Shown here one piece after another: positions 1 through 9,200 of a stretch of DNA of 64,000 nt. Numbering within the stretch: position 1 is the first letter of the stretch; every line of letters begins with the position of its first letter. Location: NCBI RefSeq assembly GCF_004297105.1, contig NZ_SCVE01000017.1, forward strand, positions 1 through 64,000. The letters are read 5' to 3'. Made by a program: the position numbers and the translations under genes. The DNA is from Herbiconiux sp. GTDB taxonomy: Bacteria; Actinomycetota; Actinomycetes; Actinomycetales; Microbacteriaceae. The notes beneath the pieces are model-generated. The model saw only the letters and a list, made by a program, of their open reading frames with translations, was not told the DNA's origin and did no database searches.

Positions 1-115
1 GGCGGCCATAGCGAGAGGGAAACGCCCGGTCACATTCCGAACCCGGAAGCTAAGACTCTCTGCGCCGATGGTACTGCAAGGGGGACCTTGTGGGAGAGTA
101 GGACACCGCCGGACT
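1..115 (+). rRNA. rrf: 5S ribosomal RNA (5' end cut by window edge)
   Basis: The sequence carries the classical bacterial 5S core (CCGAACCCGGAAG at about 39-51, GATGGTACTGC at about 67-77, and GGGAGAGTAGGACACCGCC at about 92-110). The 5' and 3' ends pair (GGCGGC with the terminal ACCGCC). A few 5' bases appear to lie outside the window. It is the last gene of a ribosomal RNA operon whose 16S and 23S genes must lie to the left. The exact 3' end is uncertain by a few bases. Confidence 0.95.
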
Positions 116-123
116 TCTTTGTG

Positions 124-157
124 AAATGGCCGCCCAGCAATGGGCGGCCATTTTTCT
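124..157 (+). terminator. rRNA operon intrinsic terminator
   Basis: A perfect inverted repeat AAATGGCCGCCCA - GCAA - TGGGCGGCCATTT is followed directly by a T-run. It sits 9 bases after the 5S RNA and 22 bases before the next start codon. This is a textbook rho-independent terminator for the rRNA operon. Confidence 0.93.
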
Positions 158-178
158 TTAACACCACAGGAGGAACTC

Positions 179-1261
179 GTGAGCGAGTCAGATGACGAGA
201 AGCGACCGGAGCGCTCGACTCCGCCTTCATCGCGTCCGCACGGCAATCGGCCGGCGCGATCCGGTGCCGACAAGCGGCCGTTCACCCCTCGCCGCGACTC
301 GAACTCGCGTCCCGACCGCGGGGACAAGGGCGGTCGATCTGATCGAGGTCGCCCCGAGCGGGCGAACTCCGATCGCGGCGGACGCGCTCCCGGCGGTAAG
401 CCGAACGAGCGTCGTCTGTGGACCAAAGACGGGAAGCCTGCGCGCAACGACGCCGCTGCGTCGCGATTCGAGCGTCCGCCCCTTACCGAGGAGGAGTTGC
501 GCGCTCGCGAGCTGCGTTCGGTGCGGACGCGTCACGATGATCCCGAGATCCCGGATGACGTGACGCCCCGCGATCTCGACAAGGTGGCTCGCAATGAGCT
601 GAAGACCCTGAACAAGGAGAACGCCGACGAGGTCGCGCGCCACCTGGTCATGACCGCGCGGCTCATCGACGAGCAGCCCGAGCTGGCCCATGAACACGCG
701 GTCTCGGCATCCCGTCGAGCCGGGCGAATCGCCGTCGTGCGGGAGACCCTCGCGATCACGGCCTACCGCACCGGTGACTTCGCACTCGCTCTGCGCGAGC
801 TGCGAACGTTCCGGCGTATCTCCGGTTCGAACGAGCAACTCGCCCTCATGATCGACAGCGAGCGGGGACTCGGCCGGCCGGAGAAGGCCCTCGAGGTGGG
901 GCGTTCCGTCGAGCGCGGAACACTCTCTGTGGCGACACAGGTGGGGGTGGCGATCGCCATGTCGGGCGCGCGGCTCGACCTCGGCCAGCCCGAGGCGGCG
1001 TTGGCCGAGCTCGAGATCCCACAGCTGGATCCGGATGTCGCCTACTCCTACAGCCCCGAGCTGTTCGACGCTTATGCCGAGGTGCTCGAAGAACTGGGTC
1101 ACGACGAGGAGTCGGCCCTCTGGCGTGACCGTGCCGCTCGCGCGGACCTCGCGCTCAACGGCGACGACGACACCATCGAGGTGATCGCACTCGAAGACGA
1201 TGACGACACTGCCGACGTGGACGACGAGGAGGATGTCGATGGGACTGTTCCGGGCCAGTAA
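179..1261 (+). CDS. Tetratricopeptide-repeat-like protein (Rv1691-type)
   Basis: This 360-residue cytoplasmic protein has a GTG start chosen because AGGAGG lies at 168-173; an upstream ATG at 140 lies inside the rRNA terminator. Residues 1 to about 120 are Arg/Pro/Gly/Asp-rich, basic and probably disordered. About residues 140-330 are helical and Ala/Glu/Leu-rich with TPR-like periodicity (paired helices with ALRELR and ALEVGR patches). The last 30 residues are very acidic. Known context: in mycobacteria the gene before the HAD phosphatase/tlyA/nadK/recN run is also a TPR protein. The function is unknown; a scaffold role is only an inference from the fold. It overlaps the next gene by 23 bases, so the two are probably co-translated. 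Confidence 0.8.
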   Translation: MSESDDEKRPERSTPPSSRPHGNRPARSGADKRPFTPRRDSNSRPDRGDKGGRSDRGRPERANSDRGGRAPGGKPNERRLWTKDGKPARNDAAASRFERPPLTEEELRARELRSVRTRHDDPEIPDDVTPRDLDKVARNELKTLNKENADEVARHLVMTARLIDEQPELAHEHAVSASRRAGRIAVVRETLAITAYRTGDFALALRELRTFRRISGSNEQLALMIDSERGLGRPEKALEVGRSVERGTLSVATQVGVAIAMSGARLDLGQPEAALAELEIPQLDPDVAYSYSPELFDAYAEVLEELGHDEESALWRDRAARADLALNGDDDTIEVIALEDDDDTADVDDEEDVDGTVPGQ

Positions 1262-2258
1262 GGGCGATTTCGTGCAGCCGCTCGACGGGGTCGACGCTGT
1301 TCTGGCCGACCTCGACGGAGTCGTCTACCAGGGGCCTCACCCCATTGCGCACGCCGTCGAATCCCTCACTCGCGTCGTCGAGTCGGGTCGCCGCACCGGG
1401 TACATCACCAACAACGCCTCGCGCACCGACGTGCAGGTGGCGGAGCACCTCAGCAGCTTCGGGCTTTCCGTGGCGCCGGAGGATGTCGTCACCTCTCCCC
1501 AGGCGGCCATGCGTCTTCTGGTGGATCTGGTGTCTCCCGGCGCGACGATTCTCGTCGTGGGGGGCATCGGTCTCGTGAGCGAGGTCGAGAAGGCCGGATT
1601 CACCGTGACCCGATCGGCCGCCGACAAGCCGGCAGCCGTGGTGCAGGGGTTCGCGCCCGAGGTGGGGTGGACCCAGTTGGCCGAGGCGAGCTTCGCTCTG
1701 AGCGACCCCGATGTGGTGTGGGTGGCCACGAACACCGACTGGACCATTCCCGTCGCCGGCGGCATCGCGCCGGGCAACGGCACCCTGGTCTCCGCCGTTC
1801 ACACCGCGGTCGGACGGCTTCCCGTGGTGGCCGGCAAGCCCGAGGTGCCGATTTTCGAGGTGGCCAAGGAGCGCTTCGGCGCGCAGAACACCGCCTTCAT
1901 CGGCGACCGCCTCGACACCGACACTCTCGGGGCCGTGCGGGCCGGCCTCCGGGCCATCCACGTGCTGACCGGCATCGACCGGGCGAAGCAACTGCTCGCG
2001 GCTCCGGTGGGGTCACGGCCCGACTTCATCCTCCAGGACCTCCGGCAGCTGTTCGAGCCCTATCCGGTGGCACGGGTGTCGAAAGACGGCTCGGAGACCA
2101 CCGTGGGGACAGCCGTCGTGAGGATGTCGGGTCACGTGGTGAAGCTCGTCGCGGCAGGGGAGAACCCGGTCGACGTGGTGCGTGCCGGCAGCACCGCGAT
2201 CTGGAACTCCGGGCTCTCGATCCACGCGCTCGACGTCGATCCGGCGCTCTACAGCTGA
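1239..2258 (+). CDS. HAD-superfamily (class IIA, NagD-like) sugar phosphatase
   Basis: This 339-residue hydrolase is probably a cytoplasmic phosphatase of small phosphorylated metabolites (the NagD, p-nitrophenyl phosphatase and phosphoglycolate phosphatase family). Motif I is LADLDGVVYQG (DxD nucleophile) near residues 18-28. Motif II is ITNNAS near residue 60. A Lys follows in AGKPEVPIF, and motif IV is FIGDRLDTD near residues 220-228. The class IIA cap lies between motifs II and III. ATG 1239 was preferred over ATG 1233 because AGGAGG (1227-1232) needs spacing. The position between the TPR gene and tlyA is the conserved actinobacterial one. The true substrate cannot be read from sequence. 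Confidence 0.85.
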   Translation: MGLFRASKGDFVQPLDGVDAVLADLDGVVYQGPHPIAHAVESLTRVVESGRRTGYITNNASRTDVQVAEHLSSFGLSVAPEDVVTSPQAAMRLLVDLVSPGATILVVGGIGLVSEVEKAGFTVTRSAADKPAAVVQGFAPEVGWTQLAEASFALSDPDVVWVATNTDWTIPVAGGIAPGNGTLVSAVHTAVGRLPVVAGKPEVPIFEVAKERFGAQNTAFIGDRLDTDTLGAVRAGLRAIHVLTGIDRAKQLLAAPVGSRPDFILQDLRQLFEPYPVARVSKDGSETTVGTAVVRMSGHVVKLVAAGENPVDVVRAGSTAIWNSGLSIHALDVDPALYS

Positions 2259-2304
2259 GTGACGGTACCCGTGCGGCGTCAGCAGGCCGGGGTACGCTTG
2301 ACCG

Positions 2305-2463
2305 GTGAACACCGACGAGCAGGACAACGACGAGGCGCTCGTTCCGCGACTCCGCGTGATCGAGGCTCAGCCGCTCGACCAGCGTGCTGCTGCCTACGCA
2401 CAGGTGCATGACGAACTGAAGTCCCGCCTCGAGGGTGGGGACGGCACCGCCACGGATGGATAG
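2305..2463 (+). CDS. Small conserved protein preceding tlyA (Rv1693-like)
   Basis: A 52-codon frame with a GTG start encodes a polar, acidic N-terminus (NTDEQDNDEA) followed by a predicted helix with DQRAAAYAQVHDELKSRLEGG. Its stop (2461-2463) overlaps the tlyA start by 8 bases, a typical translational-coupling layout. Known context: actinobacteria carry a comparably tiny protein of unknown function exactly between the HAD phosphatase and tlyA. I infer it is real from position, coupling and codon use, but no function can be assigned. Confidence 0.7.
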   Translation: MNTDEQDNDEALVPRLRVIEAQPLDQRAAAYAQVHDELKSRLEGGDGTATDG

Positions 2464-3259
2464 CATCCGTCTCGATGCCGCCGTGGCCGCACGCGGTCTG
2501 GCGCGCTCACGCACCCACGCGGCCCGGCTCATCTCCAACGGGTACGTGCGGGTCGACGGCACTCCTGTGGTGAAGGCGTCGTTTCCCGTGGCCGAGGGCC
2601 AGGCGGTGACGGTCGACGCGGTCGACCGCTACGTGAGCCGCGGCGCGAACAAGTTGATCGCCGCCCTCGACGCGTTCAGCGGCGTGCGCGTCGACGGCCG
2701 ACTCGCGCTCGACGCCGGAGCATCGACGGGCGGCTTCACGCAGGTGCTGCTCGAGCGTGGCGCTCGTCAGGTGATCGCCGCGGATGTGGGGCACGGGCAG
2801 CTCGACCCGATCATCGCCCGCGAGGAGCGGGTGGTGAAGGTGGAGGGGTTCAATCTGCGCTACGCCACGCCCGAGACGATGGCCGGCGCATCCGGGATCT
2901 CCGAACCCGTCGAGCTCGTGGTGGCCGATCTCTCGTTCATCTCGCTCGGCTTCGTTCTGGAGCCGCTGCAGTCGTTGGCCACGCCCGACGCCGACTTCGT
3001 GTACCTCGTGAAACCGCAGTTCGAAGTGGGCCGCACGGGAGTGAAGGAGGGGATCGTGAAGAACCCCGCTCTGCGCGCCGACTCTATCACCAACGTGCTG
3101 TGGGCCGCCTACGATCTCGGTTTGTCCACAGCCGGCATCATCCCGTCTCCCATCGCAGGCAACGCGGGTAACCTCGAGTACCTCGTCTGGTTCAACCGGA
3201 ACGTCGGCCAGCATCCGACAGAATGGTTGGAACGGGTGACCGAGATGACAGGAGCGTGA
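2456..3259 (+). CDS. tlyA: TlyA-family rRNA 2'-O-ribose methyltransferase
   Basis: This 267-residue enzyme has an N-terminal S4 RNA-binding domain (residues 3-60, RLDAAVAARGLARSR) and an FtsJ/RrmJ-like Rossmann methyltransferase domain. The SAM-binding motif is LDAGASTGGFTQ near residues 83-94, with ADVGHGQLD following and VADLSFISL near residue 160. Family members 2'-O-methylate 16S and 23S rRNA cytidines using SAM and are historically called hemolysin A. The ATG at 2456 overlaps the previous stop; a GTG at 2435 is possible but places seven unsupported residues before the S4 domain. It belongs to the tlyA-nadK-recN run and is separated from nadK by 3 bases. Confidence 0.92.
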   Translation: MDSIRLDAAVAARGLARSRTHAARLISNGYVRVDGTPVVKASFPVAEGQAVTVDAVDRYVSRGANKLIAALDAFSGVRVDGRLALDAGASTGGFTQVLLERGARQVIAADVGHGQLDPIIAREERVVKVEGFNLRYATPETMAGASGISEPVELVVADLSFISLGFVLEPLQSLATPDADFVYLVKPQFEVGRTGVKEGIVKNPALRADSITNVLWAAYDLGLSTAGIIPSPIAGNAGNLEYLVWFNRNVGQHPTEWLERVTEMTGA

Positions 3260-3262
3260 GGC

Positions 3263-4177
3263 GTGTCCGCTGAGCGATACATGCTGGTCGTTCTGCACAC
3301 CGGGCGCCGTGACTCCGTCGTGGCCGCCCAGAGTGTGTGTCAGCAGCTGAGCGATGCCGGGGTGATCCCCGTGATCGCGCCGTTCGACGACGAAGACGGG
3401 TTCGAGGCGCTGATCGAGCTGGGGCCGCATGCGGTTCTCGGCGGCGACGTGCAGGCCGACCAGTTGGAGCTCGTGATCGTGCTGGGAGGCGACGGCACGA
3501 TCCTGCGCGCCGCCGAGGTCGTGCGCGGCACATCCGTTCCGCTGCTCGGCGTGAACCTCGGGCACGTGGGCTTTCTCGCCGAAAGCGATCGCGAAGACCT
3601 CACCGAGACGGTGAACCGTGCCCTCGCCCGTGACTACGTGGTGGAGGAGCGGATGACCCTCTCGGTGCGGGTCAAGGTCGACAACGAGGTGGTCTACGAG
3701 AGCTGGGCGCTCAACGAGGCCACGGTGGAGAAGGCCAGCCGGGAACGGATGCTCGAGGTCGTCGTGGAGGTCGATGGCCGGCCGCTGTCGAGCTTCGGTT
3801 GCGACGGCGTGGTGATGTCGACGCCCACCGGTTCGACCGCCTACTCGTTCTCTGCGGGCGGCCCCGTGGTGTGGCCGAGCCTCGACGCCCTTCTGATGGT
3901 GCCATTGAGCCCGCACGCGCTGTTCGCCCGCCCGCTCGTGGTGGGCCCCGACTCGGCGCTCGCGGTGGAGGTGCTCGACCGCACCCAGGGCGGGGCGGTG
4001 CTGTGGAGCGACGGCCGGCGCATGTGGGATCTGCCGAAGGGAGCGCGTGTCGTCGTACGCCGCTCGCCGACGCCCGTTCGGCTCGCCCGTCTGCACCAGG
4101 CGCCCTTCACCGATCGGCTCGTACGCAAGTTCAACCTCCCGGTCAACGGATGGAGGGGGCCGAGCAACCGTGATTGA
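3263..4177 (+). CDS. nadK: NAD kinase (ATP/polyphosphate)
   Basis: This 304-residue cytoplasmic enzyme phosphorylates NAD+ to NADP+. The diagnostic GGDGTILRAAE motif lies at about residues 75-85 and the second conserved segment (STPTGSTAYSFSAGGP) at about residues 183-198. A further family signature, LGVNLGHVGFLAE, lies near residue 95. Length and motif spacing match bacterial PpnK. GTG 3263 starts 3 bases after the tlyA stop. The 3' end overlaps recN by 8 bases, so this is one operon with tlyA and recN, as in other actinobacteria. Confidence 0.96.
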   Translation: MSAERYMLVVLHTGRRDSVVAAQSVCQQLSDAGVIPVIAPFDDEDGFEALIELGPHAVLGGDVQADQLELVIVLGGDGTILRAAEVVRGTSVPLLGVNLGHVGFLAESDREDLTETVNRALARDYVVEERMTLSVRVKVDNEVVYESWALNEATVEKASRERMLEVVVEVDGRPLSSFGCDGVVMSTPTGSTAYSFSAGGPVVWPSLDALLMVPLSPHALFARPLVVGPDSALAVEVLDRTQGGAVLWSDGRRMWDLPKGARVVVRRSPTPVRLARLHQAPFTDRLVRKFNLPVNGWRGPSNRD

Positions 4178-5885
4178 GGAACTGTCGATCCGTGACCTCG
4201 GAGTGATCGGCGAGGCCGTGCTTCCCCTCGGCCCTGGCTTCACCGCCGTGACGGGGGAGACCGGCGCCGGCAAGACGATGGTGGTCTCCGCCCTCGGGCT
4301 GCTCTTCGGTGAGCGCGCCGACACGGGTGCCGTGCGCTCGAGCGCCTCGCAGGCGTGGGTGGAGGGGCGGCTCGTGATCGCCGACGGCGGTGCGGTCGCC
4401 GAGCGTGTCCGTGAGCTCGGGGGCGACCTCGACCCCGCGGGTGCCGGAGCGCAGGAGGTCATCCTGTCGCGGTCGGTGTCGACCGAAGGGCGCAGCCGTG
4501 CGGTCGTGGGCGGGCGCTCGGCTCCCATCAGCGTGCTCTCCGAGCTGGGCGATCACCTGATCGCGGTGCACGGGCAGTCGGATCAATTGAGGTTGAAGGG
4601 TCAGTCTGCTCAGCGCGGCGCCCTGGACAGCTATGCCGGTGCTGAGCTGGCCGCACGGGCCGGCGAGTACCGCAGCCTCTACGATTCGTGGCAGGCGCAC
4701 GCCGCCGAGCTGGATGCGCTGGTGACGGAGCGCACCGCACGCATCCGCGAGGCGGAGCAATTGCGTGCGGCGATCGACGAGATCACCGCGGTTGCACCCA
4801 CCGCCGGCGAAGACGAGGAGCTCGCCGAGGTGGCCGGCCGCCTCACGAACCTCGAAGACCTCCGGATCGCGGCCGCTGAGGCGCGCGAGAGCATGTCGAG
4901 CGAATCGGGCGACGGGCCCGACACGGTCGGCCTCATCGACCAAGCGCGCCGCAGCCTCGAGCGGGTCGCCCATCACGATGCGGCGCTTGCTCCCATCGTC
5001 GAGGCGCTCGCCGAGGCGAGCTTTCTGGTCTCCGACATCTCGACCCAGCTGGCGAGTTACGGCGCTGCTCTCGAGAGCGACGAGCCGGGCGAACTCGACC
5101 GGGTGCAGGAACGCCGTGCCTCTCTCACCGTGCTGACACGCAAGTACGGGCCCGAACTGGCCGACGTTCTCGCATTCGCGGCCGAGGCCGAGCCGCGCCT
5201 GCTCGAACTCGACTCCGACTCCGACCGCATCGAGCAGCTGTCGGCGTTGCTCGACGACGAGCGCTCCGAGCTCGAACGGCTCGCCGACGTGCTGGGGGAG
5301 CTGCGGCGCACGGCCGCCGTGACGCTCGCCGCCGCGGTGAGCGACGAACTCGCCGCCCTGGCCATGCCGAATGCCCGCTTCGTGGTGGATGTCAGCGACC
5401 GCGACGAACTCGGATCGAGTGGTCGCGATGTGGTGCAGTTCCTGCTGCGCCCGCACGAGGGCTCCGAGCCCCGTCCGCTCAACAAGGGTGCGTCGGGTGG
5501 TGAGCTCTCGCGCGTGATGCTCGCCATCGAGGTGGTGCTCGCGGCAGCGGATCCGGTGCCCACCTTCGTGTTCGACGAGGTCGACGCGGGTGTGGGCGGA
5601 GCGTCCGCCATCGAGATCGGCCGGCGGCTCGCGTCGCTCGCCCGCACCTCTCAGGTGATCGTCGTGACTCACCTCGCGCAGGTCGCCGCGTTCGCCACGA
5701 ACCACCTCCGGGTCGAGAAAGACCTCGACGGACCCGTGACGGCATCGAACGTGGTGCAGCTCACAGGTGACGAGCGTCTCGCCGAGATGGCGCGGCTTCT
5801 GTCAGGGCTGCCCGATTCCGAGTCGGGGCTCGCACACGCGGCCGAACTGCTCGCCACGGCGCAGTCGCTCGCCGTTCCACACTGA
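4170..5885 (+). CDS. recN: DNA repair ATPase RecN
   Basis: This 571-residue SMC-like protein acts early in double-strand break repair. It shows an N-terminal Walker A (GETGAGKT, about residues 29-36) and a long helical, Glu/Ala/Leu/Arg-rich coiled-coil central region (about residues 150-370). At the C-terminus are the ABC signature (GASGGELSRV, near residue 440), Walker B (TFVFDEVDAGVGG, near 465) and the H-loop (VVTHLAQVAA, near 495). The length is normal for RecN. The GTG start at 4170 overlaps the nadK stop by 8 bases; a longer frame upstream lies inside nadK and was rejected. Confidence 0.95.
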   Translation: MIEELSIRDLGVIGEAVLPLGPGFTAVTGETGAGKTMVVSALGLLFGERADTGAVRSSASQAWVEGRLVIADGGAVAERVRELGGDLDPAGAGAQEVILSRSVSTEGRSRAVVGGRSAPISVLSELGDHLIAVHGQSDQLRLKGQSAQRGALDSYAGAELAARAGEYRSLYDSWQAHAAELDALVTERTARIREAEQLRAAIDEITAVAPTAGEDEELAEVAGRLTNLEDLRIAAAEARESMSSESGDGPDTVGLIDQARRSLERVAHHDAALAPIVEALAEASFLVSDISTQLASYGAALESDEPGELDRVQERRASLTVLTRKYGPELADVLAFAAEAEPRLLELDSDSDRIEQLSALLDDERSELERLADVLGELRRTAAVTLAAAVSDELAALAMPNARFVVDVSDRDELGSSGRDVVQFLLRPHEGSEPRPLNKGASGGELSRVMLAIEVVLAAADPVPTFVFDEVDAGVGGASAIEIGRRLASLARTSQVIVVTHLAQVAAFATNHLRVEKDLDGPVTASNVVQLTGDERLAEMARLLSGLPDSESGLAHAAELLATAQSLAVPH

Positions 5886-5980
5886 CGCTTCGCGACGTCT
5901 TCTCGGGCCGAGACCCGTTGTGCCAGACTGTGGCAACGGGACTCCGCCGAGGAGGGCCCCGGGGGACCTAGGGGCGCACG
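5886..5980 (+). promoter_or_regulatory. recN-membrane protein gap with imperfect inverted repeat
   Basis: The 95-base gap contains CCCGTTGTGCCA-GACTG-TGGCAACGGG (about 5916-5941), an inverted repeat with one bulged base. It resembles, but does not match, the TTGCCACA-N3-TGTGGCAA dyad seen elsewhere in the window. It could be a weak terminator of recN or an operator for the next gene. No clear promoter hexamers were seen. Confidence 0.3.
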
Positions 5981-7447
5981 ATGGCACGGATGACGAACAG
6001 TCAGCTCCTCGCGTTGGTGGAGCAGCTGCAGGCCGAGAACGAGCAACTGCGCACGGAGGCCCGGAGCGCGGACACGGTGCCCCTGCCCGACCTGGACACG
6101 GGAGACGGATCCGCCGCCGCGCCGCTGCGCCGTCGCCGCGGCCGCGGTCGCACCGTGGCTGCCGTGGCCCTCGTAGTGATCGGTCTGCTCCTCACCCCCG
6201 TCGCCGTGATGGGCAACTGGGCGAAGAACCAGCTCGCCGACACCGACACCTTCGTGGCGACCTTCGCGCCGCTCGCCCACGACCCGGCGGTCAAGGCCTT
6301 CGTGGTGAGCGAGGTGATGACGGTGATCGAGCAGCAGGTGGACTTCGAGACCACGACCAGCGAGGTGTTCGACGCCGTCAGCGACCTCGGCCTGCCGCCC
6401 GCGGCCACCACGGCGTTGCAAGCGCTCAAGCGCCCAGCCGCTCTGGGGCTGCAATCGCTCGCCACCACGGTGGTGACGAATTTCGTCGACTCCGAGGCGT
6501 TCGAGAACATCTGGGCGCAGGCACTGCGGCTCAGCCACCAGCAACTCGTCGCCGCGATGACGGGCGACCCGGCATCCGCGATCGCCATCTCGGGATCGGG
6601 GGAGCTGTCGGTGCAGCTCGGGCCGATCCTCGACGCAGTCAAGTCGGCACTCGCCGACCAGGGGTTCGGGTTCGCCGACGCCATCCCCTCGGTGAACGTG
6701 AGCATCACGGTCGCCCAGTCGGACGGCATCGGGCAGCTCACGCTGGTGTACGCCCTCGCCGTCGGGGTGGGCTCGTGGCTGCCCTGGATCGCACTCGCGT
6801 TCCTCGCGGCCGGTGTGGCCGTGGCCAAGCGCCGCAAGGTGGCGCTGTTCTGGACCGGTCTGACCCTCGGTGTTCTGATGGTTCTGCTCGGCATCGCCCT
6901 ACGGATCGGCAACATCGTGACGGTGGCCTCGATCGCGCCCCGGTACGTTCCGATCGACGCCGCAGGGGTGATCTACGATGCCGTGACCGCGCTGATCGCG
7001 AGCACGGTGGTGGCGCTGGCCGTGCTCGCGTTCACCGTGATGGTGATCAGCTGGGCGGTCGGCCCGTATCGCCCGGCACCCGCCATCCGTGCTGCCTTCG
7101 CCGAAGGGGCTGCTCGACTCCGCCGTGCCGGCGACGAACGGGGGATCGGCACCGGGCGCTTCGGAGCCCGGCTCGCGAAGTACCGCATCGTGGTGCAGGT
7201 TCTGGTCGGGGTCGGGGCCGCCGCGGTCATCCTGTTCGTGCGGCCGCTCTCGACGGGACAGATCATCTGGACCGCGGTCGTGGCCGTGGTCGTGCTCCTC
7301 CTCGTGGAGCTGCTGCAGCGCCCTGCGCCGGTGGACGTGATCGTGATCGAAGCCGGTGCGGCCTTCGAGGAACCGGATGACTCGGTGCCGATCGACGAGC
7401 GCGACCAGCCGACCCGACTCCTCGCCGACGACTCGTTCGCGCGCTGA
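5981..7447 (+). CDS. Actinobacterial multi-pass membrane protein with N-terminal coiled coil
   Basis: This 488-residue protein begins with a short helix rich in Gln/Glu (LLALVEQLQAENEQLR) that looks like a coiled coil. A basic stretch and a membrane segment follow (about residues 52-72), then an extracytoplasmic domain of about 180 residues (starting NWAKNQLADTDTFVATFAPL). After that come about five more membrane helices (roughly residues 255-440) and an acidic tail. It lacks recognisable enzyme motifs. In M. tuberculosis the recN-pyrG gap is filled by other genes (SteA/SteB-type), and this protein does not resemble them. The function is unknown. ATG 5981 is supported by a purine-rich GGGG segment upstream; ATG 5990 is possible. 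Confidence 0.75.
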   Translation: MARMTNSQLLALVEQLQAENEQLRTEARSADTVPLPDLDTGDGSAAAPLRRRRGRGRTVAAVALVVIGLLLTPVAVMGNWAKNQLADTDTFVATFAPLAHDPAVKAFVVSEVMTVIEQQVDFETTTSEVFDAVSDLGLPPAATTALQALKRPAALGLQSLATTVVTNFVDSEAFENIWAQALRLSHQQLVAAMTGDPASAIAISGSGELSVQLGPILDAVKSALADQGFGFADAIPSVNVSITVAQSDGIGQLTLVYALAVGVGSWLPWIALAFLAAGVAVAKRRKVALFWTGLTLGVLMVLLGIALRIGNIVTVASIAPRYVPIDAAGVIYDAVTALIASTVVALAVLAFTVMVISWAVGPYRPAPAIRAAFAEGAARLRRAGDERGIGTGRFGARLAKYRIVVQVLVGVGAAAVILFVRPLSTGQIIWTAVVAVVVLLLVELLQRPAPVDVIVIEAGAAFEEPDDSVPIDERDQPTRLLADDSFAR

Positions 7448-7472
7448 GCGACACACCGGCTCAGACCACTGT

Positions 7473-7489
7473 TAGGATGGAATTCCGTG
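7473..7489 (+). promoter_or_regulatory. Possible -10 box for leaderless pyrG
   Basis: TAGGAT at 7473-7478 matches the actinobacterial TANNNT -10 pattern and lies 8 bases before the GTG start of pyrG, the spacing of leaderless promoters. No good -35 is visible. The same bases (AGGATGG) could also serve as a weak ribosome site, so the reading is tentative. Confidence 0.35.
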
Positions 7490-9199
7490 GATGATGCTCA
7501 TGACGCGGACCGATTCGAATCAACAACTAGCGACACGAAACTGACGAAGCACATCTTCGTCACCGGGGGTGTCGTCTCCTCTCTCGGCAAGGGCCTCACC
7601 GCTGCCAGCCTGGGAAACCTGCTCACCGCGCGAGGCCTGCGCGTCGTGATGCAGAAGCTGGATCCCTATCTGAACGTGGATCCGGGAACGATGAACCCGT
7701 TCCAGCACGGCGAGGTGTTCGTCACCGACGACGGGGCGGAGACCGACCTCGACATCGGGCACTACGAGCGCTTCCTGGACATCAACCTGAACCAGGCGGC
7801 GAACGTCACCACGGGCCAGATCTACTCGAGCGTGATAGCCAAGGAGCGCCGCGGCGAGTACCTCGGCGACACCGTGCAGGTCATCCCGCACATCACCGAC
7901 GAGATCAAGCGCCGGATGCGGCTTCAAGCGCACGACGCGTCGCGCCCTGACGTCATCATCACCGAGATCGGCGGCACCGTCGGTGACATCGAGTCGCAGC
8001 CCTTCATCGAGTCGGCACGCCAGGTGCGTCACGAGCTCGGCCGCAAGAACGTGTTCTTCGTGCACGTCTCCCTGGTGCCGTTCATGAACGCGTCCGGCGA
8101 GCAGAAGACGAAGCCCACGCAGCACTCCGTGGCCGCCCTCCGCTCGATCGGTATCCAGCCGGATGCGCTGGTGCTGCGCAGCGACCGTCCCGTCTCCGAA
8201 GGCAACAAGCGCAAGATCGCGCTGATGTGCGACGTCGACGAGGGGGCCGTGGTGAACGCGATCGATGTTCCCTCGATCTACGACATCCCCACGATGCTGC
8301 ACGAGCAGGGTCTCGACGACTACATCATCGACCACCTCGGCCTCGACACGAACGAGGTGGACTGGTCGGGCTGGCAGCCCATTCTCGACGCGGTGCACGA
8401 GCCGAAGCACGAGGTGACCATCGGGCTCGTGGGCAAGTACATCGACCTGCCCGACGCCTACCTCTCGGTCACCGAGGCCCTGCGCGCCGGCGGCTTCGCA
8501 CACCGCGCCAAGGTGACGCTCAAGTGGATCCCTTCCGATGACTGCGAGACCTACGAGGGCGCGGGCCGAGCGCTCTCCGAGGTCGATGGCATCTGCGTGC
8601 CCGGCGGCTTCGGGGTGCGTGGCATCGAGGGCAAGCTCGGCGCCCTGCGCTACGCCCGCGAGAACGGCATCCCCGCCCTCGGCCTGTGCCTCGGCCTGCA
8701 GTGCATGGTGATCGAATACGCCCGTAACGTGGTGGGCCTGCCGGGCGCCTCGTCGAGCGAGTTCGACCCCGACACCGAGTTCCCGGTGATCGCCACGATG
8801 GCCGAGCAGGTCGACATCATCGCCGGGGGAGACCTCGGCGGCACGATGCGCCTCGGTCTCTACGAGGCCGAGCTGGCCGAAGGATCGATCGCCGCAGAGG
8901 TCTACGGATCCACGAGCGCCTCCGAGCGGCACCGTCACCGCTACGAGGTGAACAACAAGTACCGTGAGCAGATCGCCGAGGCCGGACTGTGGTTCTCCGG
9001 GCTCTCGCCGAACGGGCACCTCGTGGAGTACGTCGAGCTGCCGCGCGACGTGCACCCGTACTACATCGCGACCCAGGCGCACCCGGAGCTGCGCTCGCGG
9101 CCCAGTCGCCCGCATCCGCTGTTCAAGGGACTCGTGGGTGCCGCCCTCGACCGCCAGGAAGCCACCCGCCTCTTCCCCGTTCAGGACGCGGACGCCTGA
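7487..9199 (+). CDS. pyrG: CTP synthase
   Basis: This 570-residue enzyme converts UTP, ATP and glutamine to CTP. The N-terminal amidoligase domain starts at about residue 19 with [17 protein letters not shown], contains the P-loop and continues with [19 protein letters not shown]. The C-terminal class I glutaminase domain (about residues 305-560) carries the nucleophile in GLCLGLQC near residue 400. The His-Glu pair lies in [10 protein letters not shown] near residue 530. About 18 residues precede the conserved core, slightly longer than in E. coli. GTG 7487 is the only reasonable start. It is followed one base later by the Nudix gene. Confidence 0.97.
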   Translation: MDDAHDADRFESTTSDTKLTKHIFVTGGVVSSLGKGLTAASLGNLLTARGLRVVMQKLDPYLNVDPGTMNPFQHGEVFVTDDGAETDLDIGHYERFLDINLNQAANVTTGQIYSSVIAKERRGEYLGDTVQVIPHITDEIKRRMRLQAHDASRPDVIITEIGGTVGDIESQPFIESARQVRHELGRKNVFFVHVSLVPFMNASGEQKTKPTQHSVAALRSIGIQPDALVLRSDRPVSEGNKRKIALMCDVDEGAVVNAIDVPSIYDIPTMLHEQGLDDYIIDHLGLDTNEVDWSGWQPILDAVHEPKHEVTIGLVGKYIDLPDAYLSVTEALRAGGFAHRAKVTLKWIPSDDCETYEGAGRALSEVDGICVPGGFGVRGIEGKLGALRYARENGIPALGLCLGLQCMVIEYARNVVGLPGASSSEFDPDTEFPVIATMAEQVDIIAGGDLGGTMRLGLYEAELAEGSIAAEVYGSTSASERHRHRYEVNNKYREQIAEAGLWFSGLSPNGHLVEYVELPRDVHPYYIATQAHPELRSRPSRPHPLFKGLVGAALDRQEATRLFPVQDADA

Positions 9200-9200
9200 C

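Noticed and set aside
2507-5705. Long minus-strand frames opposite tlyA, nadK and recN
   Set aside because: They are mirror frames of high-G+C coding DNA; the + strand genes have full conserved motifs.
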